Positions 47,598 to 57,731 of a DNA stretch of 64,000 nucleotides are shown here, piece after piece. Location: the NCBI RefSeq assembly GCF_024300645.1, contig NZ_CP101291.1, positions 1 to 64,000 of the forward strand, in the 5' to 3' direction. The position numbers were made by a program, and so were the translations under genes. Origin of the DNA: Alteromonas sp. LMIT006 (GTDB lineage Bacteria; Pseudomonadota; Gammaproteobacteria; Enterobacterales; Alteromonadaceae). The first letter of the stretch is position 1. Each line of letters starts with the position of its first letter. The notes beneath the pieces are model-generated. The model did no database searches. It saw only the letters and a list, made by a program, of their open reading frames with translations, and was not told where the DNA came from.

Positions 47598-47987
47598 TTA
47601 TTCGTCGGCGATGCTTTCTGCGTATCCTTCCGCATCTAATAGCTCGTTGACTTCTGCTTCATCTTCCGCTTTGATTTTGAATAACCAACCGTCTCCGTAC
47701 GGGTCAGAATTCACTAGCTCAGGGGAATCTTCTAGGTCTTCATTTACCTCAACAATGGTGCCACCGATTGGGGCATACACATCCGAGGCAGCCTTCACCG
47801 ATTCAGCTACTGCGGCATCATCTCCTGCACCATATTCATCATCTACATCCGGTAGATCCACAAACACCATATCGCCCAAAAGATCTTGAGCGTGCTCGGT
47901 AATACCGACAGTGTAAATACCATCACCTTCTGGACGGACCCATTCATGGGTCGTGGCATATCGTAATTCTGCTGGAATGTTACTCAT
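47598..47987 (-). CDS. gcvH: Glycine cleavage system H protein
   Basis: A 129-aa lipoyl carrier that shuttles the aminomethyl group between GcvP, GcvT and the lipoamide dehydrogenase. The N-terminus ([13 protein letters not shown]) and the lipoylation site [12 protein letters not shown] (K near residue 65) are clear. The C-terminus is acidic. E. coli GcvH also has 129 aa. TTAGGAAA precedes the ATG. Second gene of the operon. Confidence 0.97.
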   Translation of the reverse strand: MSNIPAELRYATTHEWVRPEGDGIYTVGITEHAQDLLGDMVFVDLPDVDDEYGAGDDAAVAESVKAASDVYAPIGGTIVEVNEDLEDSPELVNSDPYGDGWLFKIKAEDEAEVNELLDAEGYAESIADE

Positions 47988-48038
47988 ATTTTTTTCCTAA
48001 CACTGGTTGTTAAAGATTAATTTCAAATATTGTTTTGC

Positions 48039-49115
48039 TTATAGAACGCTTTTGCCATTGCGCACAAAACTGGGCTTTACGACATTCACTGTAACCCATT
48101 TTTTGCGCATTTCAACCTCGGCGGTTTCACCCACAGGCTTTGGCACTCTAGCCATGGCGATTGCATGTCCTAATGTTGGTGAAAAGGTGCCTGACGTAAT
48201 CACGCCGTCACCACCGTCCACTTTCACTTTTTGACCCGCTCGCAAAACGCCTTTTTCGGTCATAACTAAGCCAATCAATTGCTCAGTACCTTGCTCGCGC
48301 TGTGCTTCTAATGCAGCACGACCAACAAAGTTACGTTCTGCCGGTTCCCATGCAACGGTCCACCCCATATTCGCCGCTAGTGGCGAAATGGTTTCGTCCA
48401 TATCTTGGCCGTAAAGATTCATTCCCGCTTCTAAACGCAACGTATCCCGCGCCCCCAAACCACATGGCGCTACGCCTGCCGCGATCAGTTTGTCCCAAAA
48501 ATCGCCTGCTTGGGCATTGGGCACCATGATCTCGTATCCCGCTTCACCGGTATAGCCGGTGGTCGCAATAAATAAATCTTCCGCTTGCACGCCAAAGAAT
48601 GGTTTCATATCCGCAACGGCTTCTTTTTGTGCATCCGAAAAGAGCTCTGCCGCTTTGGCTTTTGCATTTGGGCCTTGCACGGCGATCATAGCAAACTCGT
48701 CACGCTCAGTAATGCTGACGTCAAAATCTGAAGCGTGTTGATTTAGCCAATCCAAATCTTTTTGCTTGGTGGCTGAGTTTACAACTAAGCGATAATTCGT
48801 CTCGTCAAAGAAGTACACAATCAAATCGTCAACCACACCACCGGTTTCATTGATCATGCCCGAGTACAATGCTTTGCCTTTGACTTGTAACTTATCCACA
48901 TCATTCGCTAACAAGTAACGCAAGTAGTCTTTTGCTTGCGCGCCTTTAACGTCTACTATAGTCATATGCGACACATCAAACATACCTGCATCTTGTCGGA
49001 CAGCGTGATGTTCTTCGATTTGTGAGCCATAGTTAATCGGCATGTCCCAGCCAAAAAAATCCACCATTTTGGCGCCTGCTTCAAGGTGTTTTGCATGGAG
49101 TACGGTTTTGTTCAT
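48039..49115 (-). CDS. gcvT: Aminomethyltransferase, T protein
   Basis: A 358-aa tetrahydrofolate-dependent enzyme that releases ammonia and forms methylene-THF from aminomethyl-GcvH. Blocks [23 protein letters not shown] and [14 protein letters not shown] are present; the Asp in [12 protein letters not shown] matches the family. E. coli GcvT has 364 aa. First gene of the gcv operon and divergent from a LysR gene. I see no glycine riboswitch in the 158-bp leader region. Confidence 0.97.
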   Translation of the reverse strand: MNKTVLHAKHLEAGAKMVDFFGWDMPINYGSQIEEHHAVRQDAGMFDVSHMTIVDVKGAQAKDYLRYLLANDVDKLQVKGKALYSGMINETGGVVDDLIVYFFDETNYRLVVNSATKQKDLDWLNQHASDFDVSITERDEFAMIAVQGPNAKAKAAELFSDAQKEAVADMKPFFGVQAEDLFIATTGYTGEAGYEIMVPNAQAGDFWDKLIAAGVAPCGLGARDTLRLEAGMNLYGQDMDETISPLAANMGWTVAWEPAERNFVGRAALEAQREQGTEQLIGLVMTEKGVLRAGQKVKVDGGDGVITSGTFSPTLGHAIAMARVPKPVGETAEVEMRKKWVTVNVVKPSFVRNGKSVL

Positions 49116-49273
49116 GATGCGTCTTCTTTTTGTTTGATGTTCGAATTCTACAAATTGGAATTCAAAACTCTAATTAAAAAAACAAAAGTCATGATAAGTT
49201 TTTTAAATATATGCTATATTCGTGATTACTATTTTTTATATAACTAAATTATATAACGGCGTGAGGACAGGCG
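49116..49273. promoter_or_regulatory. Divergent gcvT / LysR promoter region
   Basis: 158 AT-rich bases between divergent starts. Two GAATTC boxes lie 15 bases apart (49144 and 49159), near gcvT; a TATGCTATATT stretch at about 49210 could serve the LysR gene. LysR proteins usually bind such divergent regions. No glycine aptamer-like structure was recognised. Confidence 0.4.
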
Positions 49274-50122
49274 ATGAAACAGTTATCCATGGATGCCATT
49301 CGCACATTTGTCACTGTGGTTGAGCTAGGTGGATATGCCAAAGCAGGAGACGTATTGGGGCGGTCACAACCTGCAATCAGTTTGCAACTTAAAAAACTTG
49401 AACAACAAATCGACAAAACCTTATTCGTCAAAGTTGGGCAGCGCCACGTTTTGAGCAATGATGGACAATGGTTTATGCCTTATGCCAAAAAGCTCCTTGA
49501 AGTAAACGACGAAGTGTTTCGTGCTGTCGAGCAAGATCCGCTCAAAGGACGTTTACGGCTAGGGATCCCCAGTGAATTTGCCTCGACTTTACTGCCCAGT
49601 ATTATTGGCGAGTTTTCTAAGCGCTATCCGGATGTGTCACTTGATGTGACATCGGCTTTGTCACAAAATTTGCTAGGTCAACAACACAAAGACGATTTTG
49701 ATTTGATTTTAGCTCTGGTACCGCCTGACACAGAGACTCAAGGTGAAGTATTACGGGAAGACGAGTTAGTGTGGGTGGGTGATATTCGTCAACCTCTCAA
49801 AACAGATCCGTTATCGCTGGTGCTTGCCCCAAATGGTTGTATGTATCGCTCTCGTGTTATAGAGCAACTCAAACAGCAGACCAATATGTGGAAGATTTCG
49901 TATACCAATGCGGATTTATACGGCTTGATTGCTGCGATACAGCAAGGTCTAGGGATCACCGCATTGGCAAAAAGTTCTGTGCCTCCGAGCTTATCCGTAA
50001 TACAACATCCTGCATTACCCTATTTAGGCAAAATCAAAATTGCATTATTTGACTACGATACGCAACATCCTGAAGTGTCAAAGACACTTTCAGAGTTTAT
50101 TCGTAAGAGGTTGAGTGATTAA
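49274..50122 (+). CDS. LysR-family transcriptional regulator
   Basis: A 282-aa regulator. The helix-turn-helix is at about 18-40 (YAKAGDVLGRSQPAISLQLKKLE), and the effector-binding domain at about 88-280 starts GRLRLGIPSEFA. It is divergent from the gcv operon, so it may control glycine cleavage or its own gene. It does not obviously look like E. coli GcvA, and the target is inferred only from position. GTGAGGAC precedes the ATG. Confidence 0.9.
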   Translation: MKQLSMDAIRTFVTVVELGGYAKAGDVLGRSQPAISLQLKKLEQQIDKTLFVKVGQRHVLSNDGQWFMPYAKKLLEVNDEVFRAVEQDPLKGRLRLGIPSEFASTLLPSIIGEFSKRYPDVSLDVTSALSQNLLGQQHKDDFDLILALVPPDTETQGEVLREDELVWVGDIRQPLKTDPLSLVLAPNGCMYRSRVIEQLKQQTNMWKISYTNADLYGLIAAIQQGLGITALAKSSVPPSLSVIQHPALPYLGKIKIALFDYDTQHPEVSKTLSEFIRKRLSD

Positions 50123-50127
50123 TACAC

Positions 50128-50526
50128 TTATGATGCCTGAGGAACGGGCTCTTGTTGTGTTAATTCTTTGGCTAAGAGTTTGTGCGTTAAATAATGCAAA
50201 ATCTCCGCTTCACGCTCGCTGCGATCTCCGTCTATACCGGTGATCCCCATCGCCACTTCAACCACATGATTGGCGTCAAAATTCAAATCATTGGCCATAT
50301 CACGAACAAATTCTACTGCTTCATCGTTGTCTACGGCTTCTCTAGCGAGATGAATGGCCTCGTTACAAAATGCGGTGATTGAAATAGGACTTTGCCATCT
50401 CATTTTACTGATGACGCCTTCTAGGTAGTCTTGTTCAGACAATGTGATTTTGCCATCTACTTGGTACAATAATACGGCAAGTTTAATTAACGACTGATTA
50501 TAACGCTGTAGGGGGGATAACTGCAT
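50128..50526 (-). CDS. TerB-like protein
   Basis: A 132-aa all-helical soluble protein resembling the TerB/DjlA-N fold: repeated acidic helix turns (YQVDGKITLSEQDYLE and ITGIDGDRSEREAEIL) with the spaced Asp/Glu residues typical of the family. The role is unknown; TerB family members are linked to metal or membrane stress. It converges with the LysR gene with a 5-base gap. Confidence 0.75.
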   Translation of the reverse strand: MQLSPLQRYNQSLIKLAVLLYQVDGKITLSEQDYLEGVISKMRWQSPISITAFCNEAIHLAREAVDNDEAVEFVRDMANDLNFDANHVVEVAMGITGIDGDRSEREAEILHYLTHKLLAKELTQQEPVPQAS

Positions 50527-50837
50527 AAAATACCTCTCGCTTATCCTTTTTTAATATTCACACTGTTGAATGACGGTTCTGTCCTCAACGACCAATGTGT
50601 GCGTCCGTTCTTGCTGGTCTTGCGTACTTCTTAATTATTATTGTTCTTATGCTTTTATTATTGTTATCGCTAAGAAAGAAATGGTATTGCTTTGTTGTTA
50701 AGGATTCGCATTATACTGAAAAGTTTCAGAAAATGGTGAAAATTAACATTTATTTAATCAATATATTGAATTTATTCACATTATCTTCACAAATAAAGAT
50801 ACTCCATTTTTACTATATCGACTGATTTTTCAACACT
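50527..50837. other. AT-rich intergenic region
   Basis: 311 bases between two minus-strand genes. It holds the promoter region of the TerB-like gene. A 76-codon hydrophobic frame on the plus strand has no ribosome binding site and low-complexity composition; I do not call it a gene. No hairpin or repeat was recognised. Confidence 0.5.
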
Positions 50838-51743
50838 TTAATTTTCCATGTATACCCCGGCAGCACGATAAAGTTGGAGATGCACCTTTACTAAAGCATC
50901 AATATCTCGTTGATAACCTCCCCCAATCACCGCAGCAATGGGTGTATCTAATTGAGCGGCTCGTTCAAACACATATTTATCACGAGCATAAACGCCTTCA
51001 GTGCTTACGGCCAAATGCCCCAAGTCATCATCAACATGCACATCCACCCCCGCATCATAAATAATCGCATCTGGCCGGTGTAGTCTAACCGCTAGCTCGA
51101 ACGCTTCTTCTACACAGGCCAAGTACTCGGCGTCGCCTGTTCCTTTGGGTAAACCAAAATCAAAATCCGATACTTGTTTACGATACGGAAAGTTTTTCTC
51201 GCCGTGAATTGATAAGGTGATAATGGCGTCATTGCCTTGAGCTAATTTTGCCGTGCCATCGCCTTGATGTACGTCACAGTCAAAAATTAATACTTTATCA
51301 ATAGCCGAATTCTGCAGCATCGTTAACGCGGCAAGATACAAATCGTTAAACAAACAAAAACCTGAACCAAAATCGGCAAACGCATGATGATAACCTCCTG
51401 TTAGATTTAAGGCTTTGCCATGTTCTAATGCTTTTTGTGCGGTCAATACAGTGCCAGCACACGCTGTCAATGAACGTTTAATGAGCTGTTCAGACCATGG
51501 GAAGCCAATGCGACGCATGGATTTTGTATCCAATGTGCCAGTGGTCAGCTCTTTTATGTAAGTAGGTTGAAACACTTGACTTAATTTTTCAGGAGTTAAT
51601 GGAGTGGGTGTTAAGAACCACTCAGTAGGAACGTTTTTTTGAATCAAGGCATCATAGATCCCTTGGTATTTTTCAATTGGAAAGCGATGTCGAATCGGCA
51701 AATGTAATTCTGAATAGATCGGATGAAATATCAGTGGAATCAT
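50838..51743 (-). CDS. Histone deacetylase-like family protein
   Basis: A 301-aa zinc hydrolase of the HDAC/acetoin utilisation superfamily. Catalytic blocks: TGGYHHAFADFGSGFCLFND, FDCDVHQGDGTAKL, and DAGVDVHVDDDLG with the metal-binding Asp/His set. Bacterial members deacetylate polyamines, lysines or other amides; the substrate is unknown. Start ATG 51743 lies in a short AT-rich leader. Confidence 0.88.
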   Translation of the reverse strand: MIPLIFHPIYSELHLPIRHRFPIEKYQGIYDALIQKNVPTEWFLTPTPLTPEKLSQVFQPTYIKELTTGTLDTKSMRRIGFPWSEQLIKRSLTACAGTVLTAQKALEHGKALNLTGGYHHAFADFGSGFCLFNDLYLAALTMLQNSAIDKVLIFDCDVHQGDGTAKLAQGNDAIITLSIHGEKNFPYRKQVSDFDFGLPKGTGDAEYLACVEEAFELAVRLHRPDAIIYDAGVDVHVDDDLGHLAVSTEGVYARDKYVFERAAQLDTPIAAVIGGGYQRDIDALVKVHLQLYRAAGVYMEN

Positions 51744-51858
51744 GTTTACTATTGGTGGTCAGCAAAGATTGTTCTACAATATACCCTCTTATCTATCTTT
51801 TTTGTATAGCTATGTCAGGGCAGCCTTTGAACCTCAATGTAAACATTTGCGAATCAAT

Positions 51859-52127
51859 ATGAACAGCCCATTTATGAATTTGAAATTATCCAAAAAAGTT
51901 GGTCAAAACGGCGCCGCTTTGTGCCTGAGCCAAAGCCTTTAAACGTCATCATCGATGACTTTCGTTTACGCGATAACAGCTATTGTACTATGCATGTAGA
52001 ATATGATGATGGTAGCAATCGAGAGCTATTATCACGGGTGATTCACAATCCCAATACTGGTGAATGGAAAGTTGACGGCATGCACGTGGCGGTAAAGGTC
52101 ATCATTTCGAGTCAAAAATTCCCTTAG
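51859..52127 (+). CDS. Small conserved-looking protein, possibly frameshifted
   Basis: The clear part is the 68-codon frame from GTG 51921 (VIIDDFRLRDNSYCTMHVEYD and so on). It has no ribosome binding site, and the same frame runs upstream without a usable start. A second frame from ATG 51859 (MNSPFMNLKLSKK) ends in an A run (51892-51897). One extra A would join both into an 89-aa protein with a basic linker (WSKRRR). It could be a homopolymer error, a mutation or a slip site; alternatively only the short form is made. No family is recognised. Confidence 0.5.
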
Positions 52128-53083
52128 AGTGTCCTGAGCATTTTTCTTAATTCTTTATATAACTGCTTATCTTGAGTCTCTATCGCATTTAAAATGTTTT
52201 TTCCTTTCTTTATCTCCCCTGAACGGGCAAGCAACACTCCGTAGCGATATTGTGCCCACTGAGCAAATTGTGGGTTGCGATATTGAGGCGATTGCTTCAT
52301 AAATAGCTCAATACTGACCAGTGCTTCGTCATAATATTGATTCGCCATCATTGCCAGCTTTGCCATTTGATACTGAGCGCCATAATATGCCTCACGTTGT
52401 GACTCTGTTGCTTCACTAGGTAATTGAATCTTGCTGAATGTTGCAAAACTCTGCTCGAACGCTTGCTGATTCATTAATAAGATACCTGCGCTTAATAACA
52501 CCTCTGGTTCAGAGCTATGTTGTGCTGCGCTCAAGACGAGTTGAGAGAGGGATTCAGGTTGTTCGGTCACTTGGTAATAGGCTACTTTAGCTTGAAAGGC
52601 CATAACGCTGTCAAGCTCCTCTAAGACTTGAATCTGTTTCCATGCTTGCTCTTTATCTCCCCCTGCGAATCCAGGCGCTTGCAAGTAAAATTGAACTAAA
52701 TCCATGCGATATTGGGAATTTTGCGGTGCAAGCTCCACCGCTTTGGCAAATCCGGCTTTGGATTTTTTGGCATAACTTAACGCAGAGAACACCGCGCCCA
52801 TGGCTTGACGGCTCATGATGACGCCTTTTACATTGTATAAATCAGGGTTATCAGGAAACCGTTTTATTCCTGCGACAATTATATCCTCGGCATCATCCAA
52901 TTCGTCTTCTTTCATATAAAAATACGCCAGCGCTTTAATACCCTCTGGTGTATTTTCTACCGCTTTGTAATAAGCTAATGCCCCGACTTTATCTCCTTGA
53001 GCATAAGCTTGGTCGCCTTTTTGTACATCAGCGCTCACCTCAGAGGCGACTAACAAAAATGCAATAATTACAATGTATTTCAC
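52124..53083 (-). CDS. Exported TPR-repeat protein
   Basis: A 319-aa periplasmic protein. A signal peptide covers 1-18 (ending VSA-DV), followed by several degenerate TPR helix pairs (for example GDQAYAQGDKVGALAYYKAV, and LYNVKGVIMSRQAMGAVFSA). TPR proteins scaffold other proteins; the partner is unknown. It overlaps the end of the convergent small gene by 4 bases and follows the exonuclease gene by 9 bases, so they are probably cotranscribed. Confidence 0.8.
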   Translation of the reverse strand: MKYIVIIAFLLVASEVSADVQKGDQAYAQGDKVGALAYYKAVENTPEGIKALAYFYMKEDELDDAEDIIVAGIKRFPDNPDLYNVKGVIMSRQAMGAVFSALSYAKKSKAGFAKAVELAPQNSQYRMDLVQFYLQAPGFAGGDKEQAWKQIQVLEELDSVMAFQAKVAYYQVTEQPESLSQLVLSAAQHSSEPEVLLSAGILLMNQQAFEQSFATFSKIQLPSEATESQREAYYGAQYQMAKLAMMANQYYDEALVSIELFMKQSPQYRNPQFAQWAQYRYGVLLARSGEIKKGKNILNAIETQDKQLYKELRKMLRTL

Positions 53084-53092
53084 TTGTTTTCC

Positions 53093-53596
53093 TTATTCGT
53101 TGGCCACAATAGCCAGATACGTTTTTTGTATAATTTCAGCATCATTACTGGCGCGATGCCTAGGCAATTTTAAAGTGTGTGTCACTTGCGCCTTCGTTGC
53201 ATCCCAATTAGCGAGTTGCTCTTCGCTCAGTAACATTTCGATGGCGCTTACACGAAACTGCATCTCGATTTGAGCATGCGCAAATAACTCGCGTACCCAA
53301 GGATAGTCAACCACCCAAGCATCGCTATATAAAGTACGATCGCTGTAGAGCCGGTTGAGTTCCTGACACACCTCCAAACCAAGGCTTCCATTTTGTATCA
53401 AGATATCTCGAGTGATTCCATGCAAGGTTTCGGCTTCTTTATCCCAAAACTGCCAATCTTGGAATGGCTTTATCATGCGACAGTAGCGAGAGCCATCTGC
53501 AGTCACCACACCCACTTCAATGGGGTAGGAAGTACTACCAAAACCAATGGCTTCAACGTCTAACACATCTGGAACAAATATTGGATAAGTTGGCAT
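53093..53596 (-). CDS. DEDDh-type 3'-5' exonuclease-like protein
   Basis: A 167-aa protein of the DnaQ/RNase T exonuclease fold. The catalytic set is readable: D13 and E15 in LDVEAIGFG, D97 in VVDYPW, H147 and D152 in HRASNDAE. ETLHGIT at 56-62 is also typical. It acts on single-stranded nucleic acid 3' ends if the family holds; the exact substrate is unknown. Start ATG 53596. Confidence 0.8.
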   Translation of the reverse strand: MPTYPIFVPDVLDVEAIGFGSTSYPIEVGVVTADGSRYCRMIKPFQDWQFWDKEAETLHGITRDILIQNGSLGLEVCQELNRLYSDRTLYSDAWVVDYPWVRELFAHAQIEMQFRVSAIEMLLSEEQLANWDATKAQVTHTLKLPRHRASNDAEIIQKTYLAIVANE

Positions 53597-53652
53597 ATCA
53601 AGGTCACACAGGATTTTATTTAACCCTAGACCTTGATAGCCCTCTGCGCAAA

Positions 53653-55179
53653 TCAGCCTTTGAGTTTTAACAGTATATTAATCACTTTATCGGCGAGTTT
53701 TCCATACGGTGGTGCTAATAATTTGAGGCTGGATATATTCGCTTGTTTAAAAATAGGACGTAATTTGGAGAAGGTCAAAAAGCCTTCATAACCATGATAA
53801 TGCCCCATTCCGCTTGGGCCCACGCCACCAAATGGCAGGTCATTTTGGCCCACGTGGAATATCGCGTCATTAACCGTCACACCACCTGACATGACCTTCT
53901 CAATGTACATGTCCACAAGCTTATTGTCTTTGCTAAATGGATAGAATGCCAATGGTCGGTCATGGGACAAAATATAATCAATGACTTCTTGTGGCTCACG
54001 ATAGGTTTTGACCATCAAAATTGGGCCAAAGGTTTCGCGGTTTTCGATGATCATATCCGCTGTGGTATCTAGCATTAACGTCAATGGATATTTGCGCAGC
54101 TCTGAATTTGGCTCTTGATGGTTAAGTACCTCAATACGAGCGCCTTTCTCCGCCGCATCGGCAACGGTGGCTTCCATTCTTTGGAATGCTCGCATATCGA
54201 TAAGCGAGGTATAGTCTTTGCTATTGATATCCGGAACGTGTTTGGCTACCCACTCTTTGGCTGCCACAACAAACGCTTCTTTTTGTTTTTCGTGGACAAA
54301 CACATAATCGACATTGGTACAAATCTGCCCGGCATTATACTGTTTAGCAAACATAATGCGTTCAACCGCTTTATTAAAGTCATAGTTCGGATCAATCACC
54401 GCGGGTGACTTACCACCTAGCTCCAAGGTCACTGGGGTTAGGTTTGCCGCAGCATTGGCCATGACTTTGCGACCGGTTGCGCCAGAACCTGTGAACATCA
54501 AATGATCAAATGGGACGCGCGAAAACTGCTGACCAACAATACCTGTTTCTTTGAAAAACTGTAATTTGTCTGCAGCAAAATATTTCGGCGTGATCTCAAT
54601 TAATAAATCCGTCAGTGCGAGAGAATTCTCGGACATTTTGACCATCGCTCGATTCCCTGCAGCAAACGCCGCCGCCAAGCCGATAAAGCTCAAATTAATC
54701 GGAAAATTCCACGGAATAATTAAGCCCACCACACCCAAAGGTTGCGGCACGACTTTGTTAGAGCCTCCAAAATACATAGCGTAATCAATTTTGCGACGCT
54801 GGACTTTCATCCACTTTTTTAATGCTTTCTTGGTATGGCCGATGTCATCCATCGCCACAATCAGTTCTGCCAGCATGGTTTCATGATACGCGCGGTTGCC
54901 GTAGTCTTTATTAATCGCTTCGGCAATGGCGTCACGATTTTCAGAAAGTAATCTTTTGAGATTACTCAAGTGCTCTAAACGCTCTTCACGAGACTCGTAA
55001 GGGTGCACGTCAAAAGCCGTTCGCTGCATTGTATAATGCGCTAATAACGCTTGATAGATAGTTTCCGGGTCGTTATCAGGTACAGGAATATTGCTATCAG
55101 TGGCACTAGCATGGGTTGATTGTGAGTCCAATGCTTCTGTGTGTTGCACTTCCGTAGTTAGGGTATCACTGTCGATCAT
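53653..55179 (-). CDS. Aldehyde dehydrogenase, coniferyl aldehyde dehydrogenase type
   Basis: A 508-aa NAD(P)-dependent aldehyde dehydrogenase. Catalytic C287 in YNAGQICTNVDYV and E253 in TLELGGKSPA; IIPWNFP at 154-160; FTGSGATGRKVM binds cofactor. It resembles CalB-like enzymes, which also act on long-chain or aromatic aldehydes. The first 35 residues are a Ser/Thr-rich extension not needed for the fold; the true start could be further in. The C-terminal tail is basic and amphipathic, possibly a membrane contact. Confidence 0.88.
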   Translation of the reverse strand: MIDSDTLTTEVQHTEALDSQSTHASATDSNIPVPDNDPETIYQALLAHYTMQRTAFDVHPYESREERLEHLSNLKRLLSENRDAIAEAINKDYGNRAYHETMLAELIVAMDDIGHTKKALKKWMKVQRRKIDYAMYFGGSNKVVPQPLGVVGLIIPWNFPINLSFIGLAAAFAAGNRAMVKMSENSLALTDLLIEITPKYFAADKLQFFKETGIVGQQFSRVPFDHLMFTGSGATGRKVMANAAANLTPVTLELGGKSPAVIDPNYDFNKAVERIMFAKQYNAGQICTNVDYVFVHEKQKEAFVVAAKEWVAKHVPDINSKDYTSLIDMRAFQRMEATVADAAEKGARIEVLNHQEPNSELRKYPLTLMLDTTADMIIENRETFGPILMVKTYREPQEVIDYILSHDRPLAFYPFSKDNKLVDMYIEKVMSGGVTVNDAIFHVGQNDLPFGGVGPSGMGHYHGYEGFLTFSKLRPIFKQANISSLKLLAPPYGKLADKVINILLKLKG

Positions 55180-55256
55180 AGGTTAAGTCCTTATTGTTAT
55201 ATTCACTTTATACAATAGTTGGCCATGACAGTTCAAATTTTATCCTCGTTCGAGAC

Positions 55257-55281
55257 AAAAAACCCAGCCGAAGCTGGGTTT
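55257..55281 (-). terminator. Terminator of rnpB
   Basis: On the minus strand AACCCAGC, TTCG loop, GCTGGGTTTTTTG. A textbook hairpin just beyond the RNase P RNA 3' end. Confidence 0.93.
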
Positions 55282-55286
55282 CTCAA

Positions 55287-55637
<351 letters not shown>

Positions 55638-55694
55638 AGCATTTTACGGGGTTCGATACGCAGAGTCTAAAGGTTTATGCGATAATTGACCGTA

Positions 55695-56417
55695 TTATTC
55701 TGGTAACACTGCGTTGTGATAGACATTTTGCACGTCATCACAATCGTTGAGCATTTCGATGAATTTTTCAAACATCGGCAAATCATCCACGCTGATTTCC
55801 GTTTCTGTCTGTGGCACAAAGGTGATTTCATCAACGTCTAACGTTGTGTCAGGATAAGCATCTGCTAAAGCGTTTTTCACCGCAAAATACTCTGTATGTG
55901 GGGCAAAAACAGTAATCTTGCCATCTTCTGATTCAACGTCTGTCACATCGACATCCGCTTCTATCAAAGCTTCTAATACGGCATCTTCATCATCGCCATC
56001 GAACGAAAAAATCGCACTGTGATCGAACATATGTGCCACCGCACCTGGGGCGCCAATTTTGGCTTTGGTTTTGGTAAAGCAATTACGAACATCTGTGATG
56101 GTACGGTTGTTATTATCGGTTAAACAATCCACAATGACCATACAGTTACCTGGACCAAAACCTTCATAACGCGCTGGAACAAAGTCTTCACCCGCGCCAC
56201 CAACCGCTTTGTCGATAGCCTTATCAATCACGTGCCCAGGGACTTGGTCTTTTTTGGCTTTTTCGATTAAACGCTTTAAAGAAAGGTTGGCTTCAGGATC
56301 CGTTCCACCATTTTTGGCGACCACGTAAATCTCTTTACCGTATTTGGAATAGACTTTGGTTTTTTGCCCAGCGGTTTTCGCCATGGCATTTTTGCGAACT
56401 TCAAATGCGCGACCCAT
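55695..56417 (-). CDS. YebC/PmpR (YeeN-like) family protein
   Basis: A 240-aa protein of the YebC (TACO1) family, which includes DNA-binding regulators and factors that help ribosomes pass proline runs. The N-terminus MGRAFEVRK and the blocks [36 protein letters not shown] and VAHMFDHS follow the paralogue known from Vibrio and E. coli YeeN, rather than canonical YebC (MAGHSKW). Role here unknown. Confidence 0.88.
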   Translation of the reverse strand: MGRAFEVRKNAMAKTAGQKTKVYSKYGKEIYVVAKNGGTDPEANLSLKRLIEKAKKDQVPGHVIDKAIDKAVGGAGEDFVPARYEGFGPGNCMVIVDCLTDNNNRTITDVRNCFTKTKAKIGAPGAVAHMFDHSAIFSFDGDDEDAVLEALIEADVDVTDVESEDGKITVFAPHTEYFAVKNALADAYPDTTLDVDEITFVPQTETEISVDDLPMFEKFIEMLNDCDDVQNVYHNAVLPE

Positions 56418-56476
56418 AAGAACTCTCTTAATATTATAATTTTAGATATCAGTTAATAGTATTAGTTTATCACGGC

Positions 56477-57601
56477 TTAAGGCAAATGCGCTAACGCAAG
56501 GTAGTCCTCAGATTGCATCTCTTGTAATCGTGATAAGCAACGACGAAATTCAAAATTCAATCGCCCTTCGGTATACAACTCCAACAAGGGCACTTCGGCG
56601 GAGATAATAAGCTTTACGTTGCGCTCATAAAATTCATCGACCATCGCGATAAAACGCCTAGCAATGTCATCCGTCGCCAACCCCATTTGTTCAACGTTGG
56701 CTAACAGTACCGTGTGATACAACCGAGATAACTCCATATAATCTGCTTGGGACCGCGGTCCGTCACACAGTTCTCGGAAACTGAGCATGAGTACCCCATC
56801 GGCATTGCGCATACTTGTAATAGGACGATTCTCAATGGTGATCACTTCATCGACTGTACCGGCTTCAGGCGCAAGTTGCGCAAAGTAGGTGTCCAAATTC
56901 AATTGCGCTTGCGCGTCTAACGGATGATGATAAATCTCGGCTTGTTGTAAGGTGCGCAAACGATAATCCACCCCACTATCCACGTTCACAATGCGCGTAT
57001 TTTGATTGATTAAATCAATGGCGGGTAAAAAACGTGCCCTTTGCAAGCCATTGCGATACAGGTCATCCGGAACGATATTGGATGTCGCTACCAAAACAAT
57101 ACCTTGAGCAAATAAGTTCTCCATCAAGGTGCCCAAAATCATGGCATCCGTGATATCGGAGACAAAAAACTCATCAAAACAGATCACTCTCGCCTCGTTG
57201 GCTAAACGCGCAGCGACGATTTTAAGTGGATCGGATTGACCGTCTAGGGTTTTGAGTTCACTGTGGACACGGTGCATAAAACGGTGAAAATGCACGCGCA
57301 TTTTGCGCTCAAACGGCAAGCATTCATAAAACGTATCCACGAGATAGGTTTTGCCGCGGCCCACGCCACCCCAAAAGTAAATCCCTTGGATGCTGGGTCT
57401 TTGCATGCCTTTACCAAAACGCGCTTTGATTTTGACGCGCCAGGTGAGTTTTTTCTGAGGCTGAGTTAACTCATTATACAGGCGTTGCAATTCACGCACC
57501 GCGTTCTCTTGCGCGGGATCGTGACTAAAATCATCGCGTTGTAAATCAGCTTGATATTTTTGCCAGGGGGTTAACTGCTCGGACACACAGAACTCATACA
57601 A
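56477..57601 (-). CDS. zapE: Cell division protein ZapE (AFG1-like ATPase)
   Basis: A 374-aa P-loop ATPase that associates with the Z ring in E. coli. Walker A GGVGRGKT at 78-85 preceded by GIYFWGGV, Walker B VICFDEFFV near 144, and DVLVATSN-like sensor GIVLVATSNIVP. The start is ATG 57601; an in-frame GTG five codons later is equally free of a good ribosome binding site. It is divergent from zapG, as in many gammaproteobacteria. Confidence 0.92.
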   Translation of the reverse strand: MYEFCVSEQLTPWQKYQADLQRDDFSHDPAQENAVRELQRLYNELTQPQKKLTWRVKIKARFGKGMQRPSIQGIYFWGGVGRGKTYLVDTFYECLPFERKMRVHFHRFMHRVHSELKTLDGQSDPLKIVAARLANEARVICFDEFFVSDITDAMILGTLMENLFAQGIVLVATSNIVPDDLYRNGLQRARFLPAIDLINQNTRIVNVDSGVDYRLRTLQQAEIYHHPLDAQAQLNLDTYFAQLAPEAGTVDEVITIENRPITSMRNADGVLMLSFRELCDGPRSQADYMELSRLYHTVLLANVEQMGLATDDIARRFIAMVDEFYERNVKLIISAEVPLLELYTEGRLNFEFRRCLSRLQEMQSEDYLALAHLP

Positions 57602-57731
57602 GGTAAAAGAAAGCGGTTATAATAATACGAAATGAAATTTTTTTGAAATCCGACACAGGTAGCAAGGACAAAAAAAATATATAGTGCTATAGTGCCGTTG
57701 TATTATGAAAAAAGTAGTTTGAGATAGCGTT

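Noticed and set aside
49116-49273. Glycine riboswitch before gcvT
   Set aside because: No recognisable paired aptamers; the region is AT-rich and too short for a tandem form plus promoter.
50595-50825. A 76-codon hydrophobic plus-strand frame in the TerB-HDAC gap
   Set aside because: Low-complexity AT-rich sequence, no ribosome binding site, no family likeness.
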